DNA of 64,000 nt. Source: Vibrio cortegadensis (lineage in GTDB: Bacteria; Pseudomonadota; Gammaproteobacteria; Enterobacterales; Vibrionaceae). Shown piece after piece: positions 16,971 through 26,129 of this stretch; the first letter of the stretch is position 1; each line of letters begins with the position of its first letter. The translations under genes and the position numbers were made by a program. Location of the stretch: contig NZ_AP025473.1 of NCBI RefSeq assembly GCF_024347395.1, forward strand, positions 930,001 to 994,000. The letters run 5' to 3'. Under the pieces are notes generated by a model. The model was not told the origin of the DNA. It searched no databases and saw nothing but the letters and a program-made list of their open reading frames with translations.

Positions 16971-18362
16971 TTATGCTGATATTGGCAACGTTAGGTTATT
17001 CATCCAGTGACGTTTTAAGTAACGGTGGAAACAGAGTGAAAATTTCACCACTTCTTCCACCAACATCAACATGTAAACGTATTTAAAATCCCATCCTAAA
17101 CCAAAAGCCGCCAATGCAGTCAGTGGTACTCCAACCATCCACATCGAGATGAAGTCCATACGCAAGCAAAACTGATTATCACCACCTGCTCTTAAAATTC
17201 CGTTGATGATGATCATGTTGAGCATACGTAACCAGATCGCACAACATAGTACACTCAGTGCAGGAGAGGCCAGAGGGTAGAGCTCGGCACTGGTCAAATT
17301 CAGCCACGATAGAATCATATCTTTTCCGAACAGCAATGCTCCTCCAACAGTCAGGCCGAATCCTAATACGGTTTTGATGAAGAACTTCGACATTTTAAAT
17401 GCATCTGCAAATTCATCTCTTCCCAACGATTGGCCAAGTAAAATGGAACACGCCACTGAAATGCCAAAAAATAGTGAATAGCAGAGTGATTCAAAAGGAC
17501 CAATCATGCTGAACACGGCTAATTCCGTTGTGCCCATATGACCGAAGATCATTTGATACATCAAGGTGCCCGTCGCCCACATCACCGCGCTGGCCGTTGT
17601 TGGAATCGCAAGACGCTTATAAGAAGCCCATAATCGAGTGGATTCAGTCAGCGTCTGTGACGTGATTAGCCAATGTTTACGCCAGTTTAAGAAACCAAAC
17701 ATCAATACCACTTGCAGCAGCCTTGAAATAGTCGTCGCTAATGCCGCCCCAGCCACACCCATTGCCGGAATTCCTAACCCACCTTTGATTAACCAAAAGT
17801 TTAAGCCAATATTGACAACAATAGTCACTGCACCTAAAAATAGAGGGGTGACAGTGTCACCTGATGATCGCATGGCGGACTCAGCGACCACAATTAAGTG
17901 AGTTAAAATGAGAACGGGAAAACTGTACCAAAGGTAAGTCGCCCCTAATTCAATGACTCTAGCATCGCTGGTTTGTAGCATCATGATATAGCTAGAACCT
18001 AGAGTAATGATTAAAGTCACAGGCAATAAGATTTTTGCTCCACAACGCATTGCCAGCATAGTTATCGTTTTCGCTGTTATGCGGTCATTTCGCCCCCAGT
18101 ATTGAGCCACCAGAACACCATTTGCAGATGCCATACCAGCCATGATCATGATTGCGACAAAATGCCATTTTGAGGCGATTCCCACAGATGCAGTTGCTTC
18201 TTTACCAAAGTCGCTGACCATTAAGACGTCTGCAAGCGCAAGAATTGCCACTAGCGCACTTTGAATAGCAACAGGGAATCCCAGTTTTATCACCTTAGAT
18301 AACATACCGTCAGGTGTGGCTTTGTTGAGTGTTTTCGGGTAGTTTTTAAAAGTCATTGTCAT
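16971..18362 (-). CDS. MATE-family multidrug/sodium exporter
   Basis: A 463-residue inner-membrane protein with twelve predicted membrane segments and the two-fold MATE layout (first half about 20-240, second 250-455). Typical residues include FPVAIQSALVAILALADVLMVSDFGKEA near residue 30-55 and VVAESAMRSSGDTVTPL near 165. Family members export cationic drugs or dyes with Na+ or H+; the substrate here is unknown. It is divergent from an AraC-type regulator 46 bases away, which makes that regulator its likely controller. Confidence 0.9.
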   Translation of the reverse strand: MTMTFKNYPKTLNKATPDGMLSKVIKLGFPVAIQSALVAILALADVLMVSDFGKEATASVGIASKWHFVAIMIMAGMASANGVLVAQYWGRNDRITAKTITMLAMRCGAKILLPVTLIITLGSSYIMMLQTSDARVIELGATYLWYSFPVLILTHLIVVAESAMRSSGDTVTPLFLGAVTIVVNIGLNFWLIKGGLGIPAMGVAGAALATTISRLLQVVLMFGFLNWRKHWLITSQTLTESTRLWASYKRLAIPTTASAVMWATGTLMYQMIFGHMGTTELAVFSMIGPFESLCYSLFFGISVACSILLGQSLGRDEFADAFKMSKFFIKTVLGFGLTVGGALLFGKDMILSWLNLTSAELYPLASPALSVLCCAIWLRMLNMIIINGILRAGGDNQFCLRMDFISMWMVGVPLTALAAFGLGWDFKYVYMLMLVEEVVKFSLCFHRYLKRHWMNNLTLPISA

Positions 18363-18408
18363 TCCTCATTTTGGAACGCAACTATAGAGTGAAAGGGTTA
18401 TAAGTAGA

Positions 18409-19311
18409 ATGTGTGAAAATAGAGAAAACCTGTGCAAATCCGTCATGAGTAAAATGTCACCTAAAACCGAATGGCATGAAGAGGTCTATCTGGCAGATGC
18501 TTGTAAAGAGCGATTTTTAACTACGTCAGACATTCCAGAACTTAGTCAAGAAGGGATTTTCATGGCAGGAATGGCGGAGTTAACGGACGGTTATTATGTC
18601 GAGCGCTGTGGGGTTGCGGTACACACTCTTATCTTCACGCTAGAGGGCGGTGGCATTTTAACGACATCGGATCGAGTTGAATTGATCGAACCTTACTCGC
18701 TGTTGGTGATCCCTGCTGGTGAACCATTTCGCTTTGAGCTCAATAGTGTCGATAACTACTGGAAGATGATCTGGTTGTTGCCACAAGCAATAGCCAAATG
18801 GCAGCAATTTGAAGCGTTAGGGTTAACCATTTTGCCGTATCACCAATGTGAACAGATGTGGTCATTACTGAATTTAATTCATTGTGAAATAGAGGGAAGA
18901 ACGGCGTTTCGTCGGCTTTTGGTCAGTGAACTTAATTTAATTTTGACTGGCGTTGAATCAAAATCGACCAGTTCCGTGTCTCGGGTTCATACCTTGTTTA
19001 ATGAAGTAGAAAGCCAGTTACATTTGCCATGGACAGTAAAAGAGATGGCTGCGAAGTGTTTCATTAGTGAAGAGCAGTTGAACCGTATTTCAAAAAATCT
19101 CTATGGGATGTCACCAAGAAGCCGATTGATTCATTTGAGGATGGAAAAAGCCGCAGATTTACTTCAATACCAAGAGTGGACTATTTCGATGATTGCTCAG
19201 CGGCTTGGCTATAAAGATCCGTATAATTTTACTCATCGATTTCGTAAATATTTTGGCTGTTCTCCTAGTCGGTATCGTAAGAATATTATTCAGCAGTTAG
19301 CGTCTATTTAG
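18409..19311 (+). CDS. AraC-family transcriptional regulator
   Basis: A 300-residue regulator. The N-terminal part (about 45-140) looks like a cupin-type sensor (IFTLEGGGILTT, LLVIPAGEPFRF). The C-terminal AraC DNA-binding domain has two helix-turn-helix units, WTVKEMAAKCFISEEQLNR near residue 205 and WTISMIAQRLGYKDPYNFTHRF near 260, ending with FGCSPSRYRK. It is divergent from the MATE exporter with a 46-base shared control region. The ligand is unknown. An alternative start is the Met at 18445. Confidence 0.92.
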   Translation: MCENRENLCKSVMSKMSPKTEWHEEVYLADACKERFLTTSDIPELSQEGIFMAGMAELTDGYYVERCGVAVHTLIFTLEGGGILTTSDRVELIEPYSLLVIPAGEPFRFELNSVDNYWKMIWLLPQAIAKWQQFEALGLTILPYHQCEQMWSLLNLIHCEIEGRTAFRRLLVSELNLILTGVESKSTSSVSRVHTLFNEVESQLHLPWTVKEMAAKCFISEEQLNRISKNLYGMSPRSRLIHLRMEKAADLLQYQEWTISMIAQRLGYKDPYNFTHRFRKYFGCSPSRYRKNIIQQLASI

Positions 19312-19315
19312 ATGC

Positions 19316-19347
19316 CAATAAAAAAGGAGAGTGATGAGCTCTCCTTT
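19316..19347 (-). terminator. Terminator (mainly for the minus-strand MFS gene)
   Basis: Perfect 9-base stem AAAGGAGAG (19323-19331) / CTCTCCTTT (19339-19347). The minus strand continues into a run of seven T; the plus strand continues TTTGG. It probably ends the MFS transcript after the tandem repeats and may also serve the AraC gene. Confidence 0.75.
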
Positions 19348-19376
19348 GGTATCCGCTTAAAACAATATTCGAGAAA

Positions 19377-19463
19377 AAGCTTTATAAATAAGTACTTGTA
19401 AATAAGCTCTTGAAAATTGGTTCTTGTGAAAAAGCTCTTGTGGAAAAGCACTTGGAAATAAGC
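19377..19463. repeat. 14-bp imperfect tandem repeat array, about six units
   Basis: Consecutive units begin at 19390, 19404, 19418, 19432 and 19446 with exactly 14-base spacing; a 13-base relative lies at 19377 and a partial unit at 19460. The consensus is AAGCTCTTGTAAAT; examples are AAGCTCTTGAAAAT and AAGCTCTTGTGGAA. The array fills the space between the AraC gene and the MFS stop codon and would lie in the MFS 3'-UTR. Period 14 is not a multiple of 3, so it is not coding. Confidence 0.8.
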
Positions 19464-19479
19464 ATAAAACCTTTTTCTC

Positions 19480-20652
19480 TTAACCCACCATCGCTTGCTT
19501 TTTGCCTTTTACGCTTACCAGTAGCATGTAAATACACGTCGCCATTAATGAGATAAATAGGTAGCTCAGTAGGCCGTTTTTCGAACCCATGTAACTGTTC
19601 GCAATTAAAGGGCCAGCCACAGAGCCAACACTGTAGCTAAACAGCATGACTTGGGTTGCTGATACAATGAACGACTCGTCTAACCCTTCACAGCCTAAAT
19701 TAATCGCAATTGGATATAAAGCGAACGTTGCCATTCCTAGCATGAACAAACAAACAGCTAGTATTATTTGGCTGTCTGATTGAGCGGTTAACCCTATCGA
19801 GAAAACACCCAGAAAGCAGAACATTGCCATTAACAGAGTACGTCCTAGGAATTTGGATAACCAAGGCACGACGGGTTGGATCGCCATTCCCCCTAAGATA
19901 ACCAATGCCATTAAGCTTCCAACATCAGACGTCTCAATACCACGCTGAGTAAGCTCTACTGGCATTAGTCCGTAAATCGCACCCAGGGTAAGCCCAGAAA
20001 TAATACAGCCAATGATTGCAGCATGGTTCAGTTTTGCGATCTGTTTAAGCGACAGAGCACTGGTGTTGTGACTCTCTGGCTGTTGCGCATTGCCAAACAT
20101 TAAGACTAAGACTGCCATCAGCAGCAACGTTAGAATCGCAATAAATGGTACGGCCCCTTCAACACCAATGGTACCGATCCCTAATTGACCTATTGAAGCG
20201 CCACCGTACAGCGCAGCCATGTAAATACCTAATCGCTTTGCTCGGCTTGCTTCATCACCACTCATCAACCATGACTCAACCACCACGAATACACCAGCAA
20301 CAGCAATACCCGCAACTAAACGAGCTGAAAGCCAGACAGACGAATATGCAAATGTTGGCATCGCAAGAATGGTGACCATGAAACAGGCTAAACATAAAAC
20401 GAAAGCATTGCGGTGACCAATTTGTTTGACAAGAGGCTCAATGAAGACAGCACCAATCAAAAGACCTGCATAGAAGGCACTCGCTAACCAACTGGCAAGT
20501 TGATTCTCTAAACCGTAATGCGACAGCATCAGTGGGATCAGGCTCATTAAGTAGCCTGATGACACAGCATAGAGAGTTAGCGCGATAACAGGTACAGCAA
20601 TGCTTTTTTTAGGCGCTAAGGTTAGGGTGTTTTCCAATGTCGGGGTCTCCAA
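19480..20652 (-). CDS. MFS transporter, YcaD-like
   Basis: A 390-residue inner-membrane protein with twelve predicted segments. It resembles YcaD-type carriers: ASAFYAGLLIGAVF near residue 55, RLVAGIAVAGVFVVVESWLMS near 110-130, and YMAALYGGASIGQLGIGTI near 145-163. Substrate unknown. It is transcribed alone; the 3' side carries a tandem repeat array before a terminator. Confidence 0.85.
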   Translation of the reverse strand: METPTLENTLTLAPKKSIAVPVIALTLYAVSSGYLMSLIPLMLSHYGLENQLASWLASAFYAGLLIGAVFIEPLVKQIGHRNAFVLCLACFMVTILAMPTFAYSSVWLSARLVAGIAVAGVFVVVESWLMSGDEASRAKRLGIYMAALYGGASIGQLGIGTIGVEGAVPFIAILTLLLMAVLVLMFGNAQQPESHNTSALSLKQIAKLNHAAIIGCIISGLTLGAIYGLMPVELTQRGIETSDVGSLMALVILGGMAIQPVVPWLSKFLGRTLLMAMFCFLGVFSIGLTAQSDSQIILAVCLFMLGMATFALYPIAINLGCEGLDESFIVSATQVMLFSYSVGSVAGPLIANSYMGSKNGLLSYLFISLMATCIYMLLVSVKGKKQAMVG

Positions 20653-20805
20653 TTCGCAGGTTGATAGTGATTTATTTCGCGAATATGGAGGGAAATGAAC
20701 TGACTGTAAAACGAAAGAATTTTATCTAGACGATAGAAAATTGTTATCAGATAAATTGATTAAGATGTGTTGTATATATTCTTTTATTTAGTCGCCAGAA
20801 AAGAC

Positions 20806-20833
20806 AAAGGCCTTAAATCATTAAGGCCTTTTT
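20806..20833. terminator. Bidirectional terminator-like hairpin below nutA
   Basis: Perfect 11-base stem AAAGGCCTTAA / TTAAGGCCTTT with loop ATCA. The plus strand has five T after the stem and the minus strand CTTTGTCTTTT. It ends the nutA transcript 40 bases past its stop. Confidence 0.75.
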
Positions 20834-20874
20834 GAATAGCACTGATAGCCTATTCATTAATAGAGTGTTGTTAT

Positions 20875-22581
20875 TTATTGAGCAGAAGGGCACCCTTTAA
20901 CTTCTTGGCCGCCACTCATGTAAGTGAGAACACCATCAACAGGAGCATAATCAGCAGCATTAACTTGTGGGTTATTGACAAAGAATTCTCTAAGTACAGC
21001 AGCGTCAGTTATTTGAGTAGACTCCACATCAATAACAGGGTAGTTATCACCACCTGCAGCACTAAAGCTAATTACAGAGAAAGAGTATGTATCCGTTAGG
21101 TTAAAACCTTTGCCATTGATGTCGTGGATCGTTACATCACTTAAATCACAATCTACCGTTAGGTTAATGTTATCCAGTTGAGCATACGCACCAGAGCCAG
21201 CTGTTTTTGTCGCTACAACATCAAGGTAATCTTTAACTTCTTGACCTGTCATTGTCGCTTTAGTGACAAAGTTACCAAATGGCTGCACCGTTAGTACATC
21301 ACGATAAGCTATGTTTCCAGGTTGAATTGAAGCTCGAACACCACCAGAATTCATAACCCCAAAATCGGCATTTACAAGGTTATAGGTACGGTAAGCGTGT
21401 CCTAGAAGGTGGCCTAAGTTTGTTTGTTCTGAACGGACGACACTTCGTTCACCAACAAGTACATCATCTGTATTTGAAATAACAACATCCAGCAGTTCTT
21501 GACCTTCTTGTTGGTATGGAAGAAGGATCGATTTTACTGTTGCATCTGGCTTAATTTCATCTTGAATGAATTGACGAACACCATTTTCATCTTTTGCTTT
21601 CAGGTTTACCGGAACTAAGCTGTAATCAGCTAAATGAAGTTTACCCTCGTAGAACTCAAAGTCTGCACGGCCAACATACTTGCCCCATTCATGAGCTTGC
21701 ATGATGTAAGTGCCATTTTGTTGATCTGGTTTACAAGCATCTCCAGGTTTAAAGTCTGCGTATTCTTCGCCTTCCATACATACTGGGTTTTGAGAGTGAC
21801 CACCGATAATCGCGTCTAATTCTCCCTCTTCTAGAGATCGAGCTAATTTAACATCACCAGGAGCTTCACTTCCGTGTTGTCCATTTGCATAATGACCCAT
21901 ATGTGTAGTTGCAAATATTAAATCAACATTTTCATTTGCTTCAATTTCCGCAATTGCTTTTTTAATCTCAATTTGAGGATCTGCAAATTCTAAATCAGCA
22001 ACATTAGTAGGGTTGACAAGTTTCTCAGTGTCTTTTGTTGTTAAACCAATGACAGCAACTTTTAATCCATTAATAGTAAAAACTTTGTATGGGTCAAATA
22101 AACGTTCGTCTGTTACGTTTCCATCTGAATCTTTTAAGTATATGTTTGCCGCTAGCATCGGGAAATCCGCTAGCTGTTTTTGCATATCCAGAACACTACG
22201 CTCGTTATCAAATTCGTGGTTACCAAGAGCCATAGCGTCGTAGCCTAGTAAGTTCATGCCGACAAAATCAGGCACGGCATTCAGCATGTCAGATTCAGGA
22301 ACGCCTGTATTGATATCGCCACCAGATAGCAAAATAGATTCACCACCATTTGCAGTCACTTCAGCTCGAATTTGATCGATCAGCGTTTTGCGAGCAGCCA
22401 TGCCATACTCACCATATTTGTTTTCCCAGAAGCGACCATGGTTGTCATTGGTATGGAGAACTGTAAATTTAGTGCATGAATCTGCAGTTTCGCAAGTAAC
22501 GTCTGTGCTGTCGCTGTCTGAGCCACAACCAGCCATTGCAATACTTACAGAAAGTACGAGTAGAGATTTGGAAAACTTCAT
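20875..22581 (-). CDS. nutA: Lipoprotein 5'-nucleotidase (NutA/UshA family)
   Basis: A 568-residue secreted metallophosphoesterase. The signal peptide ends in the lipobox AMAGC with Cys19, so it is a lipoprotein, as known for Vibrio NutA but unlike E. coli UshA. Metal-site motifs are FTVLHTNDNHGRF near residue 38, SGGDINTGVP near 86, ALGNHEFDN near 117, THMGHY near 225 and GGHSQNP near 258. The C-terminal nucleotidase domain has NSGGVRASIQPG near 415 and SGAYAQL. It degrades extracellular nucleotides to nucleosides. It is monocistronic, with an AAGGATCCCCC leader before the ATG. Confidence 0.93.
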   Translation of the reverse strand: MKFSKSLLVLSVSIAMAGCGSDSDSTDVTCETADSCTKFTVLHTNDNHGRFWENKYGEYGMAARKTLIDQIRAEVTANGGESILLSGGDINTGVPESDMLNAVPDFVGMNLLGYDAMALGNHEFDNERSVLDMQKQLADFPMLAANIYLKDSDGNVTDERLFDPYKVFTINGLKVAVIGLTTKDTEKLVNPTNVADLEFADPQIEIKKAIAEIEANENVDLIFATTHMGHYANGQHGSEAPGDVKLARSLEEGELDAIIGGHSQNPVCMEGEEYADFKPGDACKPDQQNGTYIMQAHEWGKYVGRADFEFYEGKLHLADYSLVPVNLKAKDENGVRQFIQDEIKPDATVKSILLPYQQEGQELLDVVISNTDDVLVGERSVVRSEQTNLGHLLGHAYRTYNLVNADFGVMNSGGVRASIQPGNIAYRDVLTVQPFGNFVTKATMTGQEVKDYLDVVATKTAGSGAYAQLDNINLTVDCDLSDVTIHDINGKGFNLTDTYSFSVISFSAAGGDNYPVIDVESTQITDAAVLREFFVNNPQVNAADYAPVDGVLTYMSGGQEVKGCPSAQ

Positions 22582-22850
22582 GAGGGGGATCCTTGTTTTT
22601 ATGACATGATTTTAGTTTTCGTTGCAATATACTGAAACCATTATTATTTTTCGTGATGAAGATCTAGGTTGAAGTTGGGCTAAATATATTTGTGATGATC
22701 TTGGAGGCTGAGTTTTGAAATAAACATTTTTCGTGGATTAACAATGTGTAACGCAAAAAATTACAGAAAATGTGATGTACAAGGTTGATATTGATATAAA
22801 TAATATCAAACAGATCGTCTACTTGAGAATTATGATTGTGTAACCACTGC

Positions 22851-22878
22851 TTACAGTTTTAACAATTCTGCGTATAAT
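22851..22878 (+). promoter_or_regulatory. Promoter for the FabH-like gene
   Basis: TTACAG (22851-22856) and a perfect TATAAT (22873-22878) with a 16-base spacer. Transcription near 22885 gives a leader of about 120 bases. The remaining 22610-22850 sequence is AT-rich without a visible gene. Confidence 0.6.
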
Positions 22879-23007
22879 CTGTGAAATACAGTAAAGCCAA
22901 ATTATTACAATTCAACTTAGTCCTCTAATGAACAATATAGGAATGTAAGCGAGTTTTATTGGTTGAGGCTTAAAATACGCAATTGGAATACAATAAATAG
23001 GTCCCGA

Positions 23008-24093
23008 ATGACAAATTTTTACGCTGAAATCACAGGTTGGGGAAAGTGCCTACCACCAGCTATTTTATCGAATCAAGATCTTAGTACATTCTTAGAAACA
23101 TCAGATGAGTGGATTCGTTCTCGAACTGGTATCGAAAACCGTCGAATCAGTCATGTGAATACTTCTGAGCTTGCAACCGCAGCAGCAAAAAATGCGATGG
23201 CATGTTCTGGATTAACGGCTGAAGATATTGACCTTATCATTGTCGCGTCATGCTCTGCGGATTCGCTGTTACCAAATATTGCGTCAAAAGTGCAACAGAA
23301 CCTTGGTATTAAAGGTGCGGCTGCGTTTGATTTAAATGCTGCATGTACGGGTTTTGTCTACGGATTAGAAACGGCTACGAGACTGATGCAAGCGGGTAAT
23401 TATCGCAATGCAATCGTAGTGGGTGCAGAACGTTTGTCTTTCTATATCGATTGGACCAAGCGTGATACCGCCGTTCTATTTGGTGATGGCGCTGGTGCAG
23501 TGACTCTTAGCCGTACAGAACAAAAGGTAGGTTTACAGCAAGCGCAAATCGGTTGTGATTCTGCTGGTCGAGATATTTTAGCCGTACCTAAATTTGGTAC
23601 TGCGATGGATCGTTTTGCTGCTGATAATGGCTACTTTGACTTTAATTTTGTCGGTAAAGAGATCTTCAAACGTGCGGTGAAAGGAATGGGGGCGGCGGCT
23701 CATACCGTTCTTTCTCGTACGGGCATTTCTACTGATGATATTGATGTGGTTATTCCTCACCAAGCTAATATCCGAATCATTCAAACACTATGTGATATGT
23801 CAGGTATTAGCCAAGATAAAGCATTTGTAAACATTCAGCAGTACGGCAACACATCGGCAGCAACGGTTCCAATTGCGATGTGTGAAGCTCTAGAACAAGG
23901 TCGTGTAAAACCAGGCGCTGAGATATTAGTGGCAGCATTTGGTGCGGGTTTAACTTGGGGAGCAGGTCATATTAAATGGGGCGATCGTGTGACGCCTATT
24001 GCTAAGCCTGATGCATGTTTACCTGAGTGTAAAGAGACAGCATTAGAGCTATTAGAGAACGCCATTCAGCACTGTCAGAATAAACCTGAATAG
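23008..24093 (+). CDS. 3-oxoacyl-ACP synthase III-like ketosynthase (second FabH type)
   Basis: A 361-residue thiolase-fold enzyme starting [16 protein letters not shown]; an in-frame ATG 45 bases upstream (22963) gives a poorly supported extension. The catalytic triad is complete: Cys113 in [10 protein letters not shown], His251 in PHQAN and Asn281 in YGNTSAA. It resembles the additional FabH of vibrios (the VCA0751 type) rather than the FabH of the main fatty-acid operon. No other lipid-synthesis gene is adjacent, so the acyl substrate and pathway are unknown. A strong terminator follows directly. Confidence 0.88.
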   Translation: MTNFYAEITGWGKCLPPAILSNQDLSTFLETSDEWIRSRTGIENRRISHVNTSELATAAAKNAMACSGLTAEDIDLIIVASCSADSLLPNIASKVQQNLGIKGAAAFDLNAACTGFVYGLETATRLMQAGNYRNAIVVGAERLSFYIDWTKRDTAVLFGDGAGAVTLSRTEQKVGLQQAQIGCDSAGRDILAVPKFGTAMDRFAADNGYFDFNFVGKEIFKRAVKGMGAAAHTVLSRTGISTDDIDVVIPHQANIRIIQTLCDMSGISQDKAFVNIQQYGNTSAATVPIAMCEALEQGRVKPGAEILVAAFGAGLTWGAGHIKWGDRVTPIAKPDACLPECKETALELLENAIQHCQNKPE

Positions 24094-24129
24094 CGAAAAT
24101 AAAATATCGTCTTCGAAATCAATAAATAT

Positions 24130-24154
24130 TGCCGCAGCTTGCGGCATTATTTTT
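24130..24154 (+). terminator. Rho-independent terminator after the FabH-like gene
   Basis: Perfect 7-base stem TGCCGCA / TGCGGCA with loop GCT, followed by TTATTTTT. Confidence 0.88.
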
Positions 24155-24246
24155 ATGGGGTAATAGTTAACTTGGGTGGATAGCCGATATATCAGCATCT
24201 AGTTTTTGTAGACTCTACAGATAAAATAAAAATATAGGTAATAAGC

Positions 24247-24936
24247 GTGACACAAGAGAAATTTGAACATATTTACCAGCGGGCAGAAGAGAGAAAAGGT
24301 GGTGAAACTCAATTGGAGAACTTGATTTATCAACCTTTGAGTAACGATGATTTACGTTGTATTACTGATGATCGCTGGCTTGCTGGGTTTACCGAAAAGG
24401 TGTTTCAGTGCGGAATTTCTTGGAATGTAGTCAGAAAGAAGTGGCCCAATTTTGAAGAAGTTTTCTTCGGTTTTAAAATCGACTCATTAATGATGTTGTC
24501 AGATGAAATGTGGGAAAAGAAAGCACAAGATCCACGAATTATTCGCCACCTAACTAAGGTGATGACGATTCCTGCGAATGCGATGATGATTCGATCTGCC
24601 CGCCAGCAGCATGATTCTTTTTCAGAGATGGTTGCAGAGTGGCCATCAGAATGCATCACAGAGCTGTGGGACTACTTAAAGAAACATGGTAAGCGGTTGG
24701 GTGGAAACACGGGTGCTTACGCACTGCGTCAAATGGGGAAGGATACGTTTATCTTATCATCAGATGTTGAATCCTATTTGCGCCAAACGGGAATTATCGA
24801 CAGCGGACGTACCACCAAACGAGCTCAACTTGCGGCGAACAAAGCTTTTAACCAATGGCAGCAAGAGTCGGGTAGAAGCTTGAGTGAAATTAGTCAGATC
24901 ATCGCGTACAGTTGTGGGGATAATCGAGTCCTCTAA
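24247..24936 (+). CDS. DNA-3-methyladenine glycosylase I-like protein
   Basis: A 229-residue protein of the Tag family (HhH-fold base-excision glycosylase). Matches include WLAGFTEKVFQCGISWNVVRKKWPNFEEVF near residues 45-75 and the central NAMMIRSARQQHDSF near 115-130. It begins with GTG at 24247. Compared with E. coli Tag (187 residues) it is longer, and I do not see the four zinc ligands of Tag, so it belongs to a diverged subgroup and its base specificity is open. It converges on the TDT gene with 28 bases between stops. Confidence 0.75.
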   Translation: MTQEKFEHIYQRAEERKGGETQLENLIYQPLSNDDLRCITDDRWLAGFTEKVFQCGISWNVVRKKWPNFEEVFFGFKIDSLMMLSDEMWEKKAQDPRIIRHLTKVMTIPANAMMIRSARQQHDSFSEMVAEWPSECITELWDYLKKHGKRLGGNTGAYALRQMGKDTFILSSDVESYLRQTGIIDSGRTTKRAQLAANKAFNQWQQESGRSLSEISQIIAYSCGDNRVL

Positions 24937-24964
24937 TTGAATGGAAGATGCTAGCACTCTCGGA

Positions 24965-25999
24965 TTAAGATTGAGTATCGGTTCGAGGCTGATTTTTAAT
25001 AAATAATTCAGGCCAATACATTTTTATGTAACCGCCAGAAACCCAAATCACTAAGCCTGTTGCGATGCTCAATTCAAAGAAGCCAAAGTTATGTAACCAG
25101 TACCAGTTTGGGTGTGATTCGGCAAAAAATGAAGTTAAACGATGCATTGCAATGGCGCTAATAACAGAAGGAAAGGTGACGGCTGCAATGGAAGGCTGAA
25201 ACTTTAAACGCATTAAGCGGATATAACAGAGATAAATGAGCAATGTCATCGTGATGGCTATGCCTGCTAAAGCGCCCGTTAGAATGGGATCTGGGTGCTC
25301 AAAATTAACAATATAAGCCGCTAGAGTTAAATTAACCGGGGCAGCCATAATAGCCAAAGTCGGTCTTGCCTTTCGCGGTAGCATCCCTTCAAATACGAGC
25401 CGATATAGAACCAACGGCAGCATGAAAAAGTAGATTGCAATGCAAATGGTGGCTAAGGTTTCAGAAAAGACGGCATGACCTAATTGCGAACCTGCGAGCG
25501 AACTACTGATAAGTCCGACAGGGTAGAGAAACCAGCTAGGAACAATGTGGGACATCTTGAAGTTTATGATCTGGAAACTAAAAAAAAGCACCATCATGGT
25601 GAAATGTAATATGAGCGCGCAGAACCAAAGCGGATAAGCGACCACAGGTAAAACAACCGCCAAGTAATCAGATAAAATGAGTAATGCCATACTCATTGGG
25701 GCCATCAGGCTGCCACTTAATGGATGACGAATATCATTGAAGAAGGTCTTAAAGCTAGTAATGTAGCGCAATAACACTGGAAGTAATAACACTGCACCAA
25801 GTAAAGCCAAATATGGACGTATTGTTTCTCCAATGCTAGGGACATAGAGTGCCCAAGCGTGACCCAAACCAATGACACCTAGCGCTAATGATGCCTGTGA
25901 AGGAGGCACATTTTTTACATGGGTGAGTCTTTTCCAATTCAACGATTTGCTCCAATTAAACTCAATATTATTTATTTCGCTACTTGCGAGATAAAGCAA
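24965..25999 (-). CDS. TDT-family (TehA/SLAC1-like) membrane transporter
   Basis: A 344-residue inner-membrane protein with about ten membrane segments, matching the tellurite-resistance/dicarboxylate transporter family. Seen in it: PPSQASLALGVIGLGHAW near residue 32-50, GSLMAPMSMALL near 98, and VTFPSVISAIAMHRLTSFF near 278-296. Substrate is not predictable; relatives move anions, sulfite or dicarboxylates. The first ~28 residues look non-conserved and a GTG start further in is possible. Confidence 0.75.
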   Translation of the reverse strand: MLYLASSEINNIEFNWSKSLNWKRLTHVKNVPPSQASLALGVIGLGHAWALYVPSIGETIRPYLALLGAVLLLPVLLRYITSFKTFFNDIRHPLSGSLMAPMSMALLILSDYLAVVLPVVAYPLWFCALILHFTMMVLFFSFQIINFKMSHIVPSWFLYPVGLISSSLAGSQLGHAVFSETLATICIAIYFFMLPLVLYRLVFEGMLPRKARPTLAIMAAPVNLTLAAYIVNFEHPDPILTGALAGIAITMTLLIYLCYIRLMRLKFQPSIAAVTFPSVISAIAMHRLTSFFAESHPNWYWLHNFGFFELSIATGLVIWVSGGYIKMYWPELFIKNQPRTDTQS

Positions 26000-26129
26000 C
26001 GCTCAATGTACCTATATGCAACAAAAATAGAGTGCTAGGTAATTGAGCGGATAATATCAAGTTTAACGTTTGCCTGCGCTATTTAAGTGATAAACCGAGA
26101 GGTAATCCTTTAAATAGATTGAGCCGCTA

